This document shows positions 47,545-56,196 of a stretch of 64,000 nucleotides of DNA, piece by piece. Under the pieces are notes generated by a model. The model was not told the DNA's origin. It saw only the letters and a list, made by a program, of their open reading frames with translations, and did no database searches. Numbering within the stretch: position 1 is the stretch's first letter; each line of letters starts with the position of its first letter. The translations under genes were made by a program, and so were the position numbers. Origin of the DNA: Actinoallomurus bryophytorum (GTDB lineage: Bacteria > Actinomycetota > Actinomycetes > Streptosporangiales > Streptosporangiaceae); the NCBI RefSeq assembly GCF_006716425.1, contig NZ_VFOZ01000001.1:5890001-5954000 (forward strand). Reading direction: 5' to 3'.

Positions 47545-49695
47545 ATGTCCGATCCCGGTCAGGCGACGTTCGTCAGCTACACGGTCGAGCCCGATTCCAC
47601 GTTGCCGAAGAACACCTTCGGCCTTTCGGTGACGGCCCCGGCCGGGGACTCGCGCACCTTCACCTGCGAGGTGTTCAACGAGGCCGGAGAGCGGGTGTGG
47701 GATATGACGACGCAGGGCGGAACGACCGACTCGTCCCCGTATGACTTCACGTCGTTCGCGGGCCACTCGCTGACCCTGCGGCTGAACTACAAGGACAGCG
47801 GCCGCGAGAGCGTGGGGATACCGCTGGCGTTCACCCAGGATCTGTCGGCCGCGCTCGACCAGCAGCGGATCCGTATCAGCTGGTCGGCCCGGACCGTCGC
47901 GGTGTCCGAACCGCCGCGGCCCCTGGTGCAGCTGGACCCGGGCGGCTCGCCGGTGGTCCTCAGCTACGACATCCCCGAGCCGACCAGCTACCGGGGCCGG
48001 CAGATCGTCGAGATGGACTTCCCGGTCGAGTGGTTCGCCTCGCAGACGACCGGCACATCGAAGTCGACCCCGACCCCGACCTCGGCGGGCGGCGGCCAGA
48101 AGCAGCAGCACGCCGTACGGGCGAGCGTCATCATGCCCTCGCAGCCCCGGCTGGGTCCGTTGTCGTCGCCGAGCCCGATCTACGCCGACGACGCGCCGGT
48201 GCTCGGCACCACGGTGCCGACCGAGCGGACGTCGGACAGCACGAAGCTGTCCGACCAGGCGATCACCGCCGCGTACGAGAAGGCGAAGGCCACCGGTTAC
48301 TTCGACCCGAAGATCTTCCCCGGCGTTCGCGTGGGCGACGACCAGGCCTCGCTGCTGGCGCTCCGTGAGGTGCTGGACGGCCTCGACGCCGAAACGGTGG
48401 TCACGCAGATCCAGGCCGGGAAGCGGCTCGCGCTCTACCGCGACACCAGCGGGCGGCTGTCGTACCGGTTCATCGCCGAGCCGCTGCGTGGCGCACCGTC
48501 GCTCCTGCTCGTCGAGTACTACCGGCTGTCCTCCTTCCCGGCCCGCTACGGCGCCGGCCGTACGATCAAGACGTTCTCCCTCCTGCCGGGCGAGAAGACG
48601 CGGATCCGGGTCAACACCTACAAGCGCAGCAGCCAGACCGTCGCGCAGTCCTCCTCGATCCTCGACTCGACCAGCCAGGACACCGAGAGCGAGTTCGAGC
48701 GGAGCGTCCTGGCCGAGCAGTCCAGCCAGGACGCCTCCAGCCGCAGCCTGGAGTACTACGCGGAGGCACAGGCCGAGGGCAAGGCGTCGTGGGGCTGGGG
48801 TAGCGCCAGCGTCCAGGCCAGCGGTGGCGTCAGCGGCGCCTCGAACGCCACCCGTGAGGAGTTCGCCAAGAACCTCACCAACGCGGTAGCCCAGAACGCC
48901 GCCCGAGCGTCCTCACGCCGCGACGTGGAGATCGACACCAGCCTCGACACCAAGCTGGAGGCAGGCGAGGAGGAGGCCGTCGAGCGTGACCTGGAGAACA
49001 TCAACGTCTCCCGGACCCTCAACTTCGTCTTCCGGCAGATGAACCAGGAGTTCGTCTCCGTGCTCCACCTCGTGGACGTACGGGTGGCGTACTTCAACGG
49101 CTACGGCGAGTCGCGTATGGAGGTTCCCCTGCCTCAGCTGGAGGACCTGCTGGACACCTACATCGTCAGCGAGCGCCACGACGCCGTACGCGACGCGATC
49201 GTCGGCGAGCTGCAGGCCATCACCGACTACCGGGGCCAGGAACGTACGGACTTCGTCCAGTCCAGGACCCTTACCGGCGAGGACGACCAGCAGCCCATCA
49301 CGTACCTGCGCGTCAACCCGGACGCCGTGTCGATGTACCGGCCCGGACCCGACGCCGCGCCGATCAACGTTCCCGGCGTCATCGTGGCCGCCGAGTCCCA
49401 CGTCATGCGGACCGACGGCGTGGTGGTCGACACCTTCCTCGGACTCGGCAACGCGCTCGACGACTACTCCACCGGTCTGCAGACCGAGACCGTACGCGCC
49501 GAGCAGATCGAGAACGGCCGCCGGCAGGCGGAGCTGGACCGTCTCCAGCTCGCGATGCAGCTCATCCGCGACAAGAACACCGACGGCGCCAAGCTCTACC
49601 AGCAGCTCTTCCCGACCGTCCCGATCATCAACCAGATCGAGCAGGCCGCCATCGGCACGCCGAACGGCCAGACCCAGCCCGCCACCCGTAGCTGA
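47545..49695 (+). CDS. Unrecognised 716-residue protein with central Ser/Ala/Gly-rich helical region
   Basis: ATG 47545 has a strong CAGGAGGTCA ribosome site. No signal peptide or clear membrane helix. Residues 1-160 look beta-rich (several Ser/Thr-Tyr-Val strands). Residues 170-190 are a Thr/Ser/Pro/Gly linker. Residues about 260-340 form a helical segment (AITAAYEKAKATGYFDPKIF). After FSLLPGEKTRIRVNTY comes a long Ser/Gln/Glu-rich helical stretch interrupted by the Gly/Ser/Ala segment SWGWGSASVQASGGVSGASN, then EEFAKNLTNAVAQNAARASS. A coiled coil ends the protein (QIENGRRQAELDRLQLAMQL). It recalls large cytoplasmic proteins of unknown function in bacteria; function not assigned. Pairs with the next gene, 69 bp downstream. 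Confidence 0.8.
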   Translation: MSDPGQATFVSYTVEPDSTLPKNTFGLSVTAPAGDSRTFTCEVFNEAGERVWDMTTQGGTTDSSPYDFTSFAGHSLTLRLNYKDSGRESVGIPLAFTQDLSAALDQQRIRISWSARTVAVSEPPRPLVQLDPGGSPVVLSYDIPEPTSYRGRQIVEMDFPVEWFASQTTGTSKSTPTPTSAGGGQKQQHAVRASVIMPSQPRLGPLSSPSPIYADDAPVLGTTVPTERTSDSTKLSDQAITAAYEKAKATGYFDPKIFPGVRVGDDQASLLALREVLDGLDAETVVTQIQAGKRLALYRDTSGRLSYRFIAEPLRGAPSLLLVEYYRLSSFPARYGAGRTIKTFSLLPGEKTRIRVNTYKRSSQTVAQSSSILDSTSQDTESEFERSVLAEQSSQDASSRSLEYYAEAQAEGKASWGWGSASVQASGGVSGASNATREEFAKNLTNAVAQNAARASSRRDVEIDTSLDTKLEAGEEEAVERDLENINVSRTLNFVFRQMNQEFVSVLHLVDVRVAYFNGYGESRMEVPLPQLEDLLDTYIVSERHDAVRDAIVGELQAITDYRGQERTDFVQSRTLTGEDDQQPITYLRVNPDAVSMYRPGPDAAPINVPGVIVAAESHVMRTDGVVVDTFLGLGNALDDYSTGLQTETVRAEQIENGRRQAELDRLQLAMQLIRDKNTDGAKLYQQLFPTVPIINQIEQAAIGTPNGQTQPATRS

Positions 49696-49764
49696 CCGGC
49701 ACCATGGCCCGACCTCGCCGCCGGGCCATGGCGTCCGCGCGAACCGATGATTGGAGATGCCGTC

Positions 49765-50700
49765 ATGTCCGAACAGATGCCCGAGATCATCATTGATCCG
49801 CCGAGCACCGGCGGCGCGAGAGCCCTGGCCGCAAGGGAGAGAGCGACGTCGAGGAGTTGCCTCGAAAGAATGACTGCGGCACTGGAATACATCACGAGTT
49901 GCGTGCGGGGTGAGCAGGAAGAAGAGGATGAGGAGGAGCTCGTGATCAGCGGGCCCAGCGGCAGCCGCCCCGCGGACAAAACGCCGCTGGCGAATTCCGC
50001 ACAGCTCGCCCTCGAGTTCCTAAAAGACCCGGCAGCCGTACTGGGGGAAGGCCATTACGCCATGACGACGTCCTCGGACTTTCTGGATGAGGCCATCACC
50101 CAGACCGCTCAGCTCCCCGCGAACGAGCAGGGCGGCCCGGACTACTACCTCATCGAGCAGACGAGCAACGCCACCGTCGGCTTCTACGCGGAGCATCCGA
50201 GCTACCCGCAGGTGCGACGCATCGAGGTCGAGGAGGCCGAGAAAGAGGGCGCGCCGAAGATGTGCTTTCTGCCCTGGCATGACAGCAAGCTGACCTACTG
50301 CAAACTGGAGAACGACGCTCATCTCGTGCTGACGGGGCCTCTTAACGGCTGCTCCGTCTTCGTGGTCGAGGTCGCCGTCGGCGAGGATGGGAAGGAAACC
50401 TATCTCTTCCACGTGAACGCGAACAGCTCCGGAAGCGGCAGCTACTCCGAGGCGCAGAGAGCCAAGTTCGACGCCGCCCTCGTTCGTCTGTGGCCGGACA
50501 GAAAGCGAACTCTCACGCAGCAGCTCAAGTTCACAGACTACGGGCCCAGGCAAAAAGGCATGGAGGCGGAGGCCGTCGTCTACGGAACGAGACGCAACGA
50601 CGACTGGCGGTTCTCCTACTACGTCATTGACATCAACAATAAGGAATGCAAGCTGAGGGACGGCACGCCCAGCCCCCTGCCGGCGGGGTCGGCCAAATGA
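49765..50700 (+). CDS. Unrecognised protein, possible CNF1/BLF1-type deamidase fold
   Basis: 311 residues, start ATG 49765 with GGAG 9 nt upstream. Helical N-terminus, a very acidic stretch (EQEEEDEEELVISG, residues 50-63), then a compact C-terminal domain (about 125-300). Here TGPLNGC196SVFVVEV and YLFH216VNANSSG give a Gly-Cys plus downstream His in a beta-sheet context, like the catalytic pair of CNF1 and BLF1 glutamine deamidases. This is only a motif-level resemblance. Codons such as AAA, GAA, ATT and AAT are much commoner than in neighbouring genes, a sign of transfer. No signal peptide. Confidence 0.7.
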   Translation: MSEQMPEIIIDPPSTGGARALAARERATSRSCLERMTAALEYITSCVRGEQEEEDEEELVISGPSGSRPADKTPLANSAQLALEFLKDPAAVLGEGHYAMTTSSDFLDEAITQTAQLPANEQGGPDYYLIEQTSNATVGFYAEHPSYPQVRRIEVEEAEKEGAPKMCFLPWHDSKLTYCKLENDAHLVLTGPLNGCSVFVVEVAVGEDGKETYLFHVNANSSGSGSYSEAQRAKFDAALVRLWPDRKRTLTQQLKFTDYGPRQKGMEAEAVVYGTRRNDDWRFSYYVIDINNKECKLRDGTPSPLPAGSAK

Positions 50701-50701
50701 G

Positions 50702-50920
50702 GTCAACCCGACCGGGGCCGGCCGCCAGGACCTCGTCGGCCCTCTCGCAAGGGTCCGCGGCGGGCTCGAAGTGGTGTACGTCGCAGGCCACGTGACCGAG
50801 CAGGCCGCGGAGGGTGTCGCGTTCGGCGGGGGTCAGGGCGCCGAGGGCGGCACCCTCCGCGTCGCGTACCCGGCGTACGAGCTCCTCGAAGGTGCCGAGG
50901 CCGGCCTCGGTCGCGACGAC
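50702..50920 (-). pseudogene. Remnant of a MarR-family regulator (C-terminal part)
   Basis: The minus strand reads without a start codon: VVATEAGLGTFEELVRRV, ALGALTPAERDTLRGLLGHV, DPCERADEVLAAGPG. ATEAG...F....RR, LTPAER and DPCxxA are typical of the last 70 residues of MarR regulators. The DNA-binding half is absent; the sequence begins abruptly at the hairpin that follows the secreted-protein gene. A decayed or truncated gene. Confidence 0.65.
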
Positions 50921-50942
50921 CGGCCCTGTCCCCGGGGCCGGT
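50919..50942 (-). terminator. Terminator hairpin of the small secreted-protein gene
   Basis: 8-bp arms ACCGGCCC / GGGCCGGT with an 8-nt loop, starting 3 bp after the stop codon on the minus strand. Confidence 0.6.
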
Positions 50943-50945
50943 CGC

Positions 50946-51302
50946 TCAGGGGTAATCGACGACCAGATGCTGGATTATCTTGCACCGGCGCACATGCCGC
51001 TTGCACATGGCGGCCGGTGTGACCGTGTTGCCGCCGACATTGATATTTCGAATGTGCTGAATGTCGTTGCTGATGCTTGGGCTGTTGATGACGAACGAGT
51101 TCCTGTTGTGCCGGCCGTTCCCGAGATTGCCGACGGGACCGCCGCTGCCCTGGGAGATCGCGGATGAGGCGACGCCGGCACTCGCGTCCGCCTCGATCGA
51201 CAGACCGGCCCCCAGAGCGAGCGCGACCACACCCACGCGAGCCAGCGAGTGCAGCCTCCTGTGCGGGTCCACGGTCGCTGTGCTGGCGCATCGATAAGCC
51301 AC
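50946..51302 (-). CDS. Small secreted protein, hypothetical
   Basis: About 118 residues from GTG 51302. N-terminal signal LHSLARVGVVALALGAGLSI ending near ADASAG. The mature part is Asn/Ser/Gly-rich (GNLGNGRHNRNSFVINSPS, NINVGGNTVT) and ends with two Cys around a basic loop (CKRHVRRCKI) before VVDYP. Small exported proteins with this Asn-rich/Cys-loop layout recur in Streptosporangiales; the function is unknown, possibly surface or morphogenetic. The start is uncertain. Confidence 0.6.
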   Translation of the reverse strand: MAYRCASTATVDPHRRLHSLARVGVVALALGAGLSIEADASAGVASSAISQGSGGPVGNLGNGRHNRNSFVINSPSISNDIQHIRNINVGGNTVTPAAMCKRHVRRCKIIQHLVVDYP

Positions 51303-51514
51303 TCGAACATTCCCGTCTGCCGGACTGTGAATGAACGGACGCCCTCGTGAACTAGATATAGGGCATAAGTTCGTATTCCCCGCCGCCCGCGCATTGATGA
51401 CAGTCTGGATAATTTTGGCACAGATGATTGCCTCATCTTTGCTCTCGCACCGGCCGCCACCGGGAAGTAACGCGCACATAAGCGACGGCGCCGTGCCGGA
51501 GGGGGCGAGAGGAC

Positions 51515-52504
51515 ATGGAGGACGGCCCTCTCGATCCCGGAAGATGGCCGCTGCGGCGCGTGCCGCGTCTGCGGTGGGCGGCGCAGTCGCCCACGGCGGG
51601 GCAGGCGGATCCGGCGGTGATCACGGCGGCGCTCAAACGGGCCCAGGCACGGCCGTCGGGCAACTGGTTCGTGGTCGCCGCGAGTGGCGACGTACGCGCG
51701 GACCGGCCGTTCGGCACCCGGGTCATGGGCCAGGAGCTCGTCCTCTGGCGGGACCGGACGGGGCTGCCGGTCGCGGGACCGGGCGCCTGCCCGCACCTCG
51801 GGGCGCCGCTGGCGCGGGGCCGGGTGGACGACGGCTGCCTGACCTGCCGATGGCACGGGCTGCGGCTGCCCGCCGAGGGCACCGAGGAGTGGCGTCCGCT
51901 GCCCGCCTACGACGACGGGGTGCTGCTCTGGGTGCGCCTGGACCGGTCCGGCGGCGAGACGCCCCTGCCCGAGCCGGTGGCGGCGGCCCGGCCACGGCCG
52001 GAGAGCGGAGTCGGCGCGGTCGCGCGCCTGGCCGGGGTGTGCGAGCCGGGTGACGTCGTCGCCAACCGGCTGGATCCCTGGCACGGCGTCTGGTTTCATC
52101 CGTACTCCTTCACGCGCCTGCGCGTGGTGTCGGTGCCGGACGCCGCCGACGACCGGTTCCTGGTACGCGTGACGTTCCGCGTCGGCCCCTGGCTGGGCGT
52201 TCCGGTGCTGGCCGACTTCAGCTGCCCCGAGCCCCGTACGGTGCTGATGCGCATCGTCGAGGGAGAGGGCGCGGGCAGCGTGGTCGAGACGCACGCCACC
52301 CCGCTCGGCCCCGGCCGGGACGGCCGCCCGCGTACGGCGGTCGTCGAGGCGGTGATCGCCGTGTCCGCGCGACCGGGCTTCGCCGTGGCGCGGACCGCCG
52401 CGCCGCTGCTGCGGCCGTTGATGCGGCGCGGCGCGACCCGCCTCTGGCGGGACGACCTCGCCTACGCCGAACGCCGTTACGCGCTGCGCTCCGGCACCAC
52501 CTGA
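51515..52504 (+). CDS. Rieske 2Fe-2S protein (DUF5914-like), carotenoid-associated
   Basis: 329 residues. Rieske cluster ligands are CPHLGAPL and CRWHGLRL (Cys-x-His ... Cys-x2-His) near residues 93-115. The C-terminal part (residues 170-325) is a separate domain with NRLDPWHGVWFHPYSFTRL, of unknown function. Homologues sit beside crtU in actinobacterial carotenoid clusters; the protein may oxygenate a carotenoid or feed electrons to the aromatase. Convergent with the rest of the cluster. Confidence 0.8.
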   Translation: MEDGPLDPGRWPLRRVPRLRWAAQSPTAGQADPAVITAALKRAQARPSGNWFVVAASGDVRADRPFGTRVMGQELVLWRDRTGLPVAGPGACPHLGAPLARGRVDDGCLTCRWHGLRLPAEGTEEWRPLPAYDDGVLLWVRLDRSGGETPLPEPVAAARPRPESGVGAVARLAGVCEPGDVVANRLDPWHGVWFHPYSFTRLRVVSVPDAADDRFLVRVTFRVGPWLGVPVLADFSCPEPRTVLMRIVEGEGAGSVVETHATPLGPGRDGRPRTAVVEAVIAVSARPGFAVARTAAPLLRPLMRRGATRLWRDDLAYAERRYALRSGTT

Positions 52505-52540
52505 CGCTTTCTCTGCCCGCCGCCCCCACAAGGCGGCGTG

Positions 52541-53179
52541 TCATGCCGTGAGGCGCCCGGCGATCGTGGCCAGCCGGTCCAGCGCGGCATCGACCTGGTC
52601 GAGGGGAATGCCGGGCGCCGACGGAGCCCGCGTCCACGTCAGGATGGACGTACCCGAGACCCGCCACGCCCGTGCGGGCCCGTCGAGCAGCACCGGCGCC
52701 AGGTCGCCCAGCGCCCTGTCCGCCCACACGGGGTCGCCGGCGTCGACGTGGAAACGCTCGTCCACACGCGGATCGCCGATCGTGACACCCGGCCGCGCGA
52801 GTGGCACCGGCGTGCGAGGCGTCACCTGCACGCGCGGCACCGGAGCAGGCAGGTCCAGCAGGGCGGCGATCCAGTGGCGCGAGTTCTCCCGGCCACGGCG
52901 GCCGAAGCCGTCATCGAGGATCTCCTGCTCCCGCGTGTACGCGAAGACGATCGCGGACCGGTCGCGGTACACGCCGCGCATGACGTCCGACAGCCGGTGC
53001 CGGTGGCGGCCGAGCACCGGGTACGGGAACGCGTCCGGGGCACGCTCGGGCAGGTGGAACGGCTCACCCCGCAGGCGATCGAGGAGCGCGCCTTCCTCCT
53101 TGCCCGAGGCGGCGAAGGTCCAGCCGCGCTCCGCCGCGAACGCCCGTGTCGCGCGGAGCCGCCTGCCGAAGCCGTTCAT
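52541..53179 (-). CDS. Hypothetical protein in the carotenoid cluster
   Basis: 212 residues from ATG 53179, with GGAGGGG upstream. Soluble, no signal. Contains LSDVMRGVYRDRSAIVFAY, PRVQVTPRTPVPLARPGV and a C-terminal helix DQVDAALDRLATIAGRL. Not recognised. The region 53180-53284 before it (105 bp) may hold a promoter, so it need not be part of the crt operon. Confidence 0.6.
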   Translation of the reverse strand: MNGFGRRLRATRAFAAERGWTFAASGKEEGALLDRLRGEPFHLPERAPDAFPYPVLGRHRHRLSDVMRGVYRDRSAIVFAYTREQEILDDGFGRRGRENSRHWIAALLDLPAPVPRVQVTPRTPVPLARPGVTIGDPRVDERFHVDAGDPVWADRALGDLAPVLLDGPARAWRVSGTSILTWTRAPSAPGIPLDQVDAALDRLATIAGRLTA

Positions 53180-53284
53180 GAGTCCCCTCCGTGACGATCG
53201 GCCTGAGCCGGCCACCGCCCGACCCGGCAATGGTGACCGCGCCGGCGTACGGGACGCGACGCGGTGAGGTGCATGGAACGACAC

Positions 53285-54832
53285 TCACAGACCCGCGGGC
53301 ACCGGCGGAACGGCCCCGCCGCGCCACCGCGCGGGAACGAGCCGGCCGCGCAACGGCACGGTCGTCAGCGGATGCCCGGCCAGGCCCCAGCCGGACAGCA
53401 GCAGGTTGGCGGCGTGCCAGCCGGTCGTCGCGGCGCGCTCCATCAGCGCCACCGGCAGGTCGATCCGTACACCGTCGCCGGCCAGCACCAGCCCCGGTGC
53501 GGGTCCGGCCACGGCCGGCCGGTCGAAGAACGTCCCGGGGGCGAACAGCGGGCAGTCCTCGTGCCACTCGGTGAACTCACCCACCTCGCCGGCGCGTGCG
53601 GTCTCGGGGTAGACCTCGTGCAGCCGCCCCAGAAGACGAGCCGAGGTCTCCTCACGCGGAGCCGAGACGGCGTAGGCGTGCAGTTCGACCACCGAGCCCC
53701 CGGCGCGCAGGGCCCAGGCGGCCGCGTCGCGGTCGTACCGCTCCAGCACACTGATGTTGTCCAGCGGCGCCAGGCCGCCGGTGGCCAGGAAGGCCGGCCG
53801 GTCCGCGGCGACGGGCCGGTCCAGCCACAGCCGCCGGACCAGGAACGGCGGCGCCGTGCGCAGCGCGGCGATCCGCCGCCGCCATCGCGGCGTGCCGAGT
53901 GCGGGGGAGGCCGCGACGAGCTCGCGCAGCGCCGGGACGTCGAGGGCGAGCACGACGGCGTCGGCACGTACGTCCTCGCCCCCGATCTCCACCGTGAACC
54001 CGTCCGGTCCGGGGCGCACGGCGCCGACCGCGGTCCGCAGCCGCACCCGGGCGCCCAGCGCGGCCAGGCGGTCGCCGAGCGGTGTCCACAGCCCGGACGG
54101 CGGCACGCGCGGCACGTCGAAGAGCAACCCCTCGGCGGAGCCGAGGAAGTACAGGTGGAACATGACCGCCAGCTCGGCCGCGGAGAGCCGGTCGGGCGGG
54201 GCGAAGAAGCTGCGCGAGAACACCTCGAAGGCCAGATGCCGCGCCGCCGCGGGGAACCGCAGCCGCGCAAGGAACTCCTCGGCGTCCATGTGGTCCAGCC
54301 GCCGGTACGTCGCGGGCACGCTGACGTCCGCGAGCGGCAGCGCCGCACGCGCGTCGAGGCGCAGCAGGTCCCGTGGTGTGAAGGTGGGGCTACGGGCGGC
54401 GAAGGCGAGGGCGTTCCACGGTGGGGTGCGGGGCAGGGCGCGGAAGGTGTCGACACGCCCCGCCGCGTCCAGCAGCGGGTAGTCCGGCACCGGGGCGAGC
54501 AGGCGGAGGCCGGGGTCGGTACGGCGCAGCAGCGCCCGCAGGTTGTAGTACTGGCGGAAGAAGGCGTGGAAACCACGGCCCATGCTCACGCTCGTGCCGT
54601 CGGGCAGCGTCTCCGTCCAGCTGCCGGCCCGGCCACCGAGATGGCCCTGGCGTTCGCACAGCTCCACGGCGACGCCGCGTTCGGCCAGGGCGGTCGCGGC
54701 GGCGAGCCCGGCGATCCCGCCGCCGACCACGACCGCGCGCGGACGCCGGGACAGCAGCCGGGCGTCGGGCAGCCCCGCGGGCGCCGGATGCCGCACCCGG
54801 CGCCGGTCCCGGCCCTCGGCACCGCCGCTCAT
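53285..54832 (-). CDS. crtU: CrtU-like carotenoid desaturase/methyltransferase (FAD oxidoreductase)
   Basis: 515 residues from ATG 54832. FAD fold AVVVGGGIAGLAAATALAE, then LGGRAGSWTETLPDG and MGRGFHAFFRQYYNLRALLR. The C-terminal FAD segment is LVLAGDGVRIDLPVALMERA. This matches the CrtU group that converts beta rings to aromatic phi rings in isorenieratene synthesis. The start codon overlaps the methyltransferase stop (ATGA). The open frame extending further to 55360 is spurious. Aromatase function is inferred from family and cluster. Confidence 0.82.
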   Translation of the reverse strand: MSGGAEGRDRRRVRHPAPAGLPDARLLSRRPRAVVVGGGIAGLAAATALAERGVAVELCERQGHLGGRAGSWTETLPDGTSVSMGRGFHAFFRQYYNLRALLRRTDPGLRLLAPVPDYPLLDAAGRVDTFRALPRTPPWNALAFAARSPTFTPRDLLRLDARAALPLADVSVPATYRRLDHMDAEEFLARLRFPAAARHLAFEVFSRSFFAPPDRLSAAELAVMFHLYFLGSAEGLLFDVPRVPPSGLWTPLGDRLAALGARVRLRTAVGAVRPGPDGFTVEIGGEDVRADAVVLALDVPALRELVAASPALGTPRWRRRIAALRTAPPFLVRRLWLDRPVAADRPAFLATGGLAPLDNISVLERYDRDAAAWALRAGGSVVELHAYAVSAPREETSARLLGRLHEVYPETARAGEVGEFTEWHEDCPLFAPGTFFDRPAVAGPAPGLVLAGDGVRIDLPVALMERAATTGWHAANLLLSGWGLAGHPLTTVPLRGRLVPARWRGGAVPPVPAGL

Positions 54833-55515
54833 GGCCGCCGGCCACGGAACGCGTGCACGATCCCACGCTGCCAGCCGCTCATCGCCGCGGTCCCGACGTC
54901 GGCGAACCCCGTACGGCGCAGCCGGTCCGCGAACGTCTCGGGACGGTCGAAGTCCAGCGCGCTGCGCCACAGATAGCGGTACAGGCCCGCGTCGCCGGTC
55001 ATCAGCCACCCGGCCGGGATGATCACGCTCCAGCACACCGTGTGCCAGACCAGCCGGGTGAGGGGGTCGTCCCGTACCGAGTAGTCGTGCACGACCAGCG
55101 ACCCACCGGGCCGCAGCAGGGCGAGCAGCGTGCCGAGGGTGGTGTCCGGGTCGGGCAGGTTGCGGATGAGGTACGCGGCGAAGATCCCGTCGAAGGGTTC
55201 CCCGGAGAGATCCTCGACGCGGCGGTGCGTGAACTCCACGGTCGCGGGCCATGACTTCGCCCTCGCACGCGCGAGCATGCCGGCCGAGGCGTCCAGGCCG
55301 ACGATGCGCGCACGTGGCGCCGCCGCCAGCAGTGCCGCGGTGGAGGCGCCGGTCCCGCATCCGGCGTCGAGCAGCCGTACGCCGTCGCCGCCTTCGGGGA
55401 ACCGGAACGCGCGGGCGGAGCGCCGCAGGTGGGCGTGGTACCCCGGGTTCGCGCCGACGAGCCGGTCATAGGCAGGGGCGCCCCGGTCGAAGGCGGCCGT
55501 CACCTGCTCGCTCAC
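54829..55515 (-). CDS. SAM-dependent methyltransferase, CrtT-like
   Basis: 228 residues of class I methyltransferase fold: SAM motif I LLDAGCGTGASTAAL, motif II FDGIFAAYLIRNLPDP, and GGSLVVHDYSV, similar to UbiE. It occupies the place of crtT between lycopene cyclase and crtU in Streptomyces clusters. GTG 55515 overlaps the crtYd stop by 4 bp. The substrate is unknown and may be a carotenoid or a quinone. Confidence 0.8.
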   Translation of the reverse strand: MSEQVTAAFDRGAPAYDRLVGANPGYHAHLRRSARAFRFPEGGDGVRLLDAGCGTGASTAALLAAAPRARIVGLDASAGMLARARAKSWPATVEFTHRRVEDLSGEPFDGIFAAYLIRNLPDPDTTLGTLLALLRPGGSLVVHDYSVRDDPLTRLVWHTVCWSVIIPAGWLMTGDAGLYRYLWRSALDFDRPETFADRLRRTGFADVGTAAMSGWQRGIVHAFRGRRP

Positions 55516-55832
55516 GTGCCCTCCCGGCGGTCCGGCGTACGGTGCCAGGCGAGGAGGGTGGCCGTGACCAGGGTGAAGCCGAACAGGAAGTCCTCGACGG
55601 GGATGTCGAACGGGACCCGCAGCCCGCTGAGCTGGTGCGGGTCATAGACGACGACCGGTGCCGACAGCTTGGTCAGCCAGCCGTCGACCGCGACCTGGAA
55701 GCCGAACACGATCGCCATCGTGATCCAGTAGTGGCGCTGCCGGAACAGCCCCGTTCGCAGCCGGAGCAGCTCGATCGCGACCACCGCGGCCACCGAGGCG
55801 ACGGCCGGCAGTGTGTACCCCAGCCCGTTCAC
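55512..55832 (-). CDS. crtYd: Lycopene cyclase subunit
   Basis: 106 residues from GTG 55832. Three membrane helices, with the conserved acidic motif PVEDFLFGF near the end of helix 3. It forms a heterodimer with the preceding CrtYc, as in Brevibacterium and Corynebacterium. The start overlaps the crtYc stop (GTGA). Beta versus epsilon specificity cannot be read from the sequence alone. Confidence 0.85.
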   Translation of the reverse strand: MNGLGYTLPAVASVAAVVAIELLRLRTGLFRQRHYWITMAIVFGFQVAVDGWLTKLSAPVVVYDPHQLSGLRVPFDIPVEDFLFGFTLVTATLLAWHRTPDRREGT

Positions 55833-56164
55833 CGCGCGTCCTGCCCGTACGGCTGCCGGACCGGTGACAGCCGCCTTACGGTCTCGAAGGTCAGCACGGC
55901 GCAGACCGGGACGACGAGGAAGAACAGCGCCTCCTCCAGCGGCAGCGACAGCGGCAGGGCCAATCCGGTGACGTAGCGCGGGTTGTAGCTCCACACGCCG
56001 GCCGCGATGGCGATGACGTCCCAGCCGGCGAACACCGCCGCGACGGGCAGCACGGAGCGTGTGAGCCGGCCGGGCCGCCGGTAGACGCGGCTGCCGGACA
56101 GCTCGAGGGGCAGCGTGACCGCCGCGCATCCGGCCAGCAGCAGCAGATACTGCAGGTGGTCCAT
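55829..56164 (-). CDS. crtYc: Lycopene cyclase subunit
   Basis: 111 residues starting MDHLQYLLLLAGCAAVTLPL at ATG 56164, with AAGGA upstream. Three membrane helices, and the PLEEALFFLVVP motif characteristic of heterodimeric cyclases. Pairs with crtYd to close both ends of lycopene. Confidence 0.87.
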   Translation of the reverse strand: MDHLQYLLLLAGCAAVTLPLELSGSRVYRRPGRLTRSVLPVAAVFAGWDVIAIAAGVWSYNPRYVTGLALPLSLPLEEALFFLVVPVCAVLTFETVRRLSPVRQPYGQDAR

Positions 56165-56196
56165 GGTCGATCCTTTCCGCACGTACGGGCCGCGGG

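Noticed and set aside
50975-52531. Long minus-strand frame across the Rieske gene
   Set aside because: Arg/His/Pro-rich shadow of the Rieske gene. The Rieske frame carries the cluster-binding motifs.
54833-55360. Upstream extension of the crtU-like gene
   Set aside because: It runs through the methyltransferase gene in another frame; the Arg-rich translation is a shadow.
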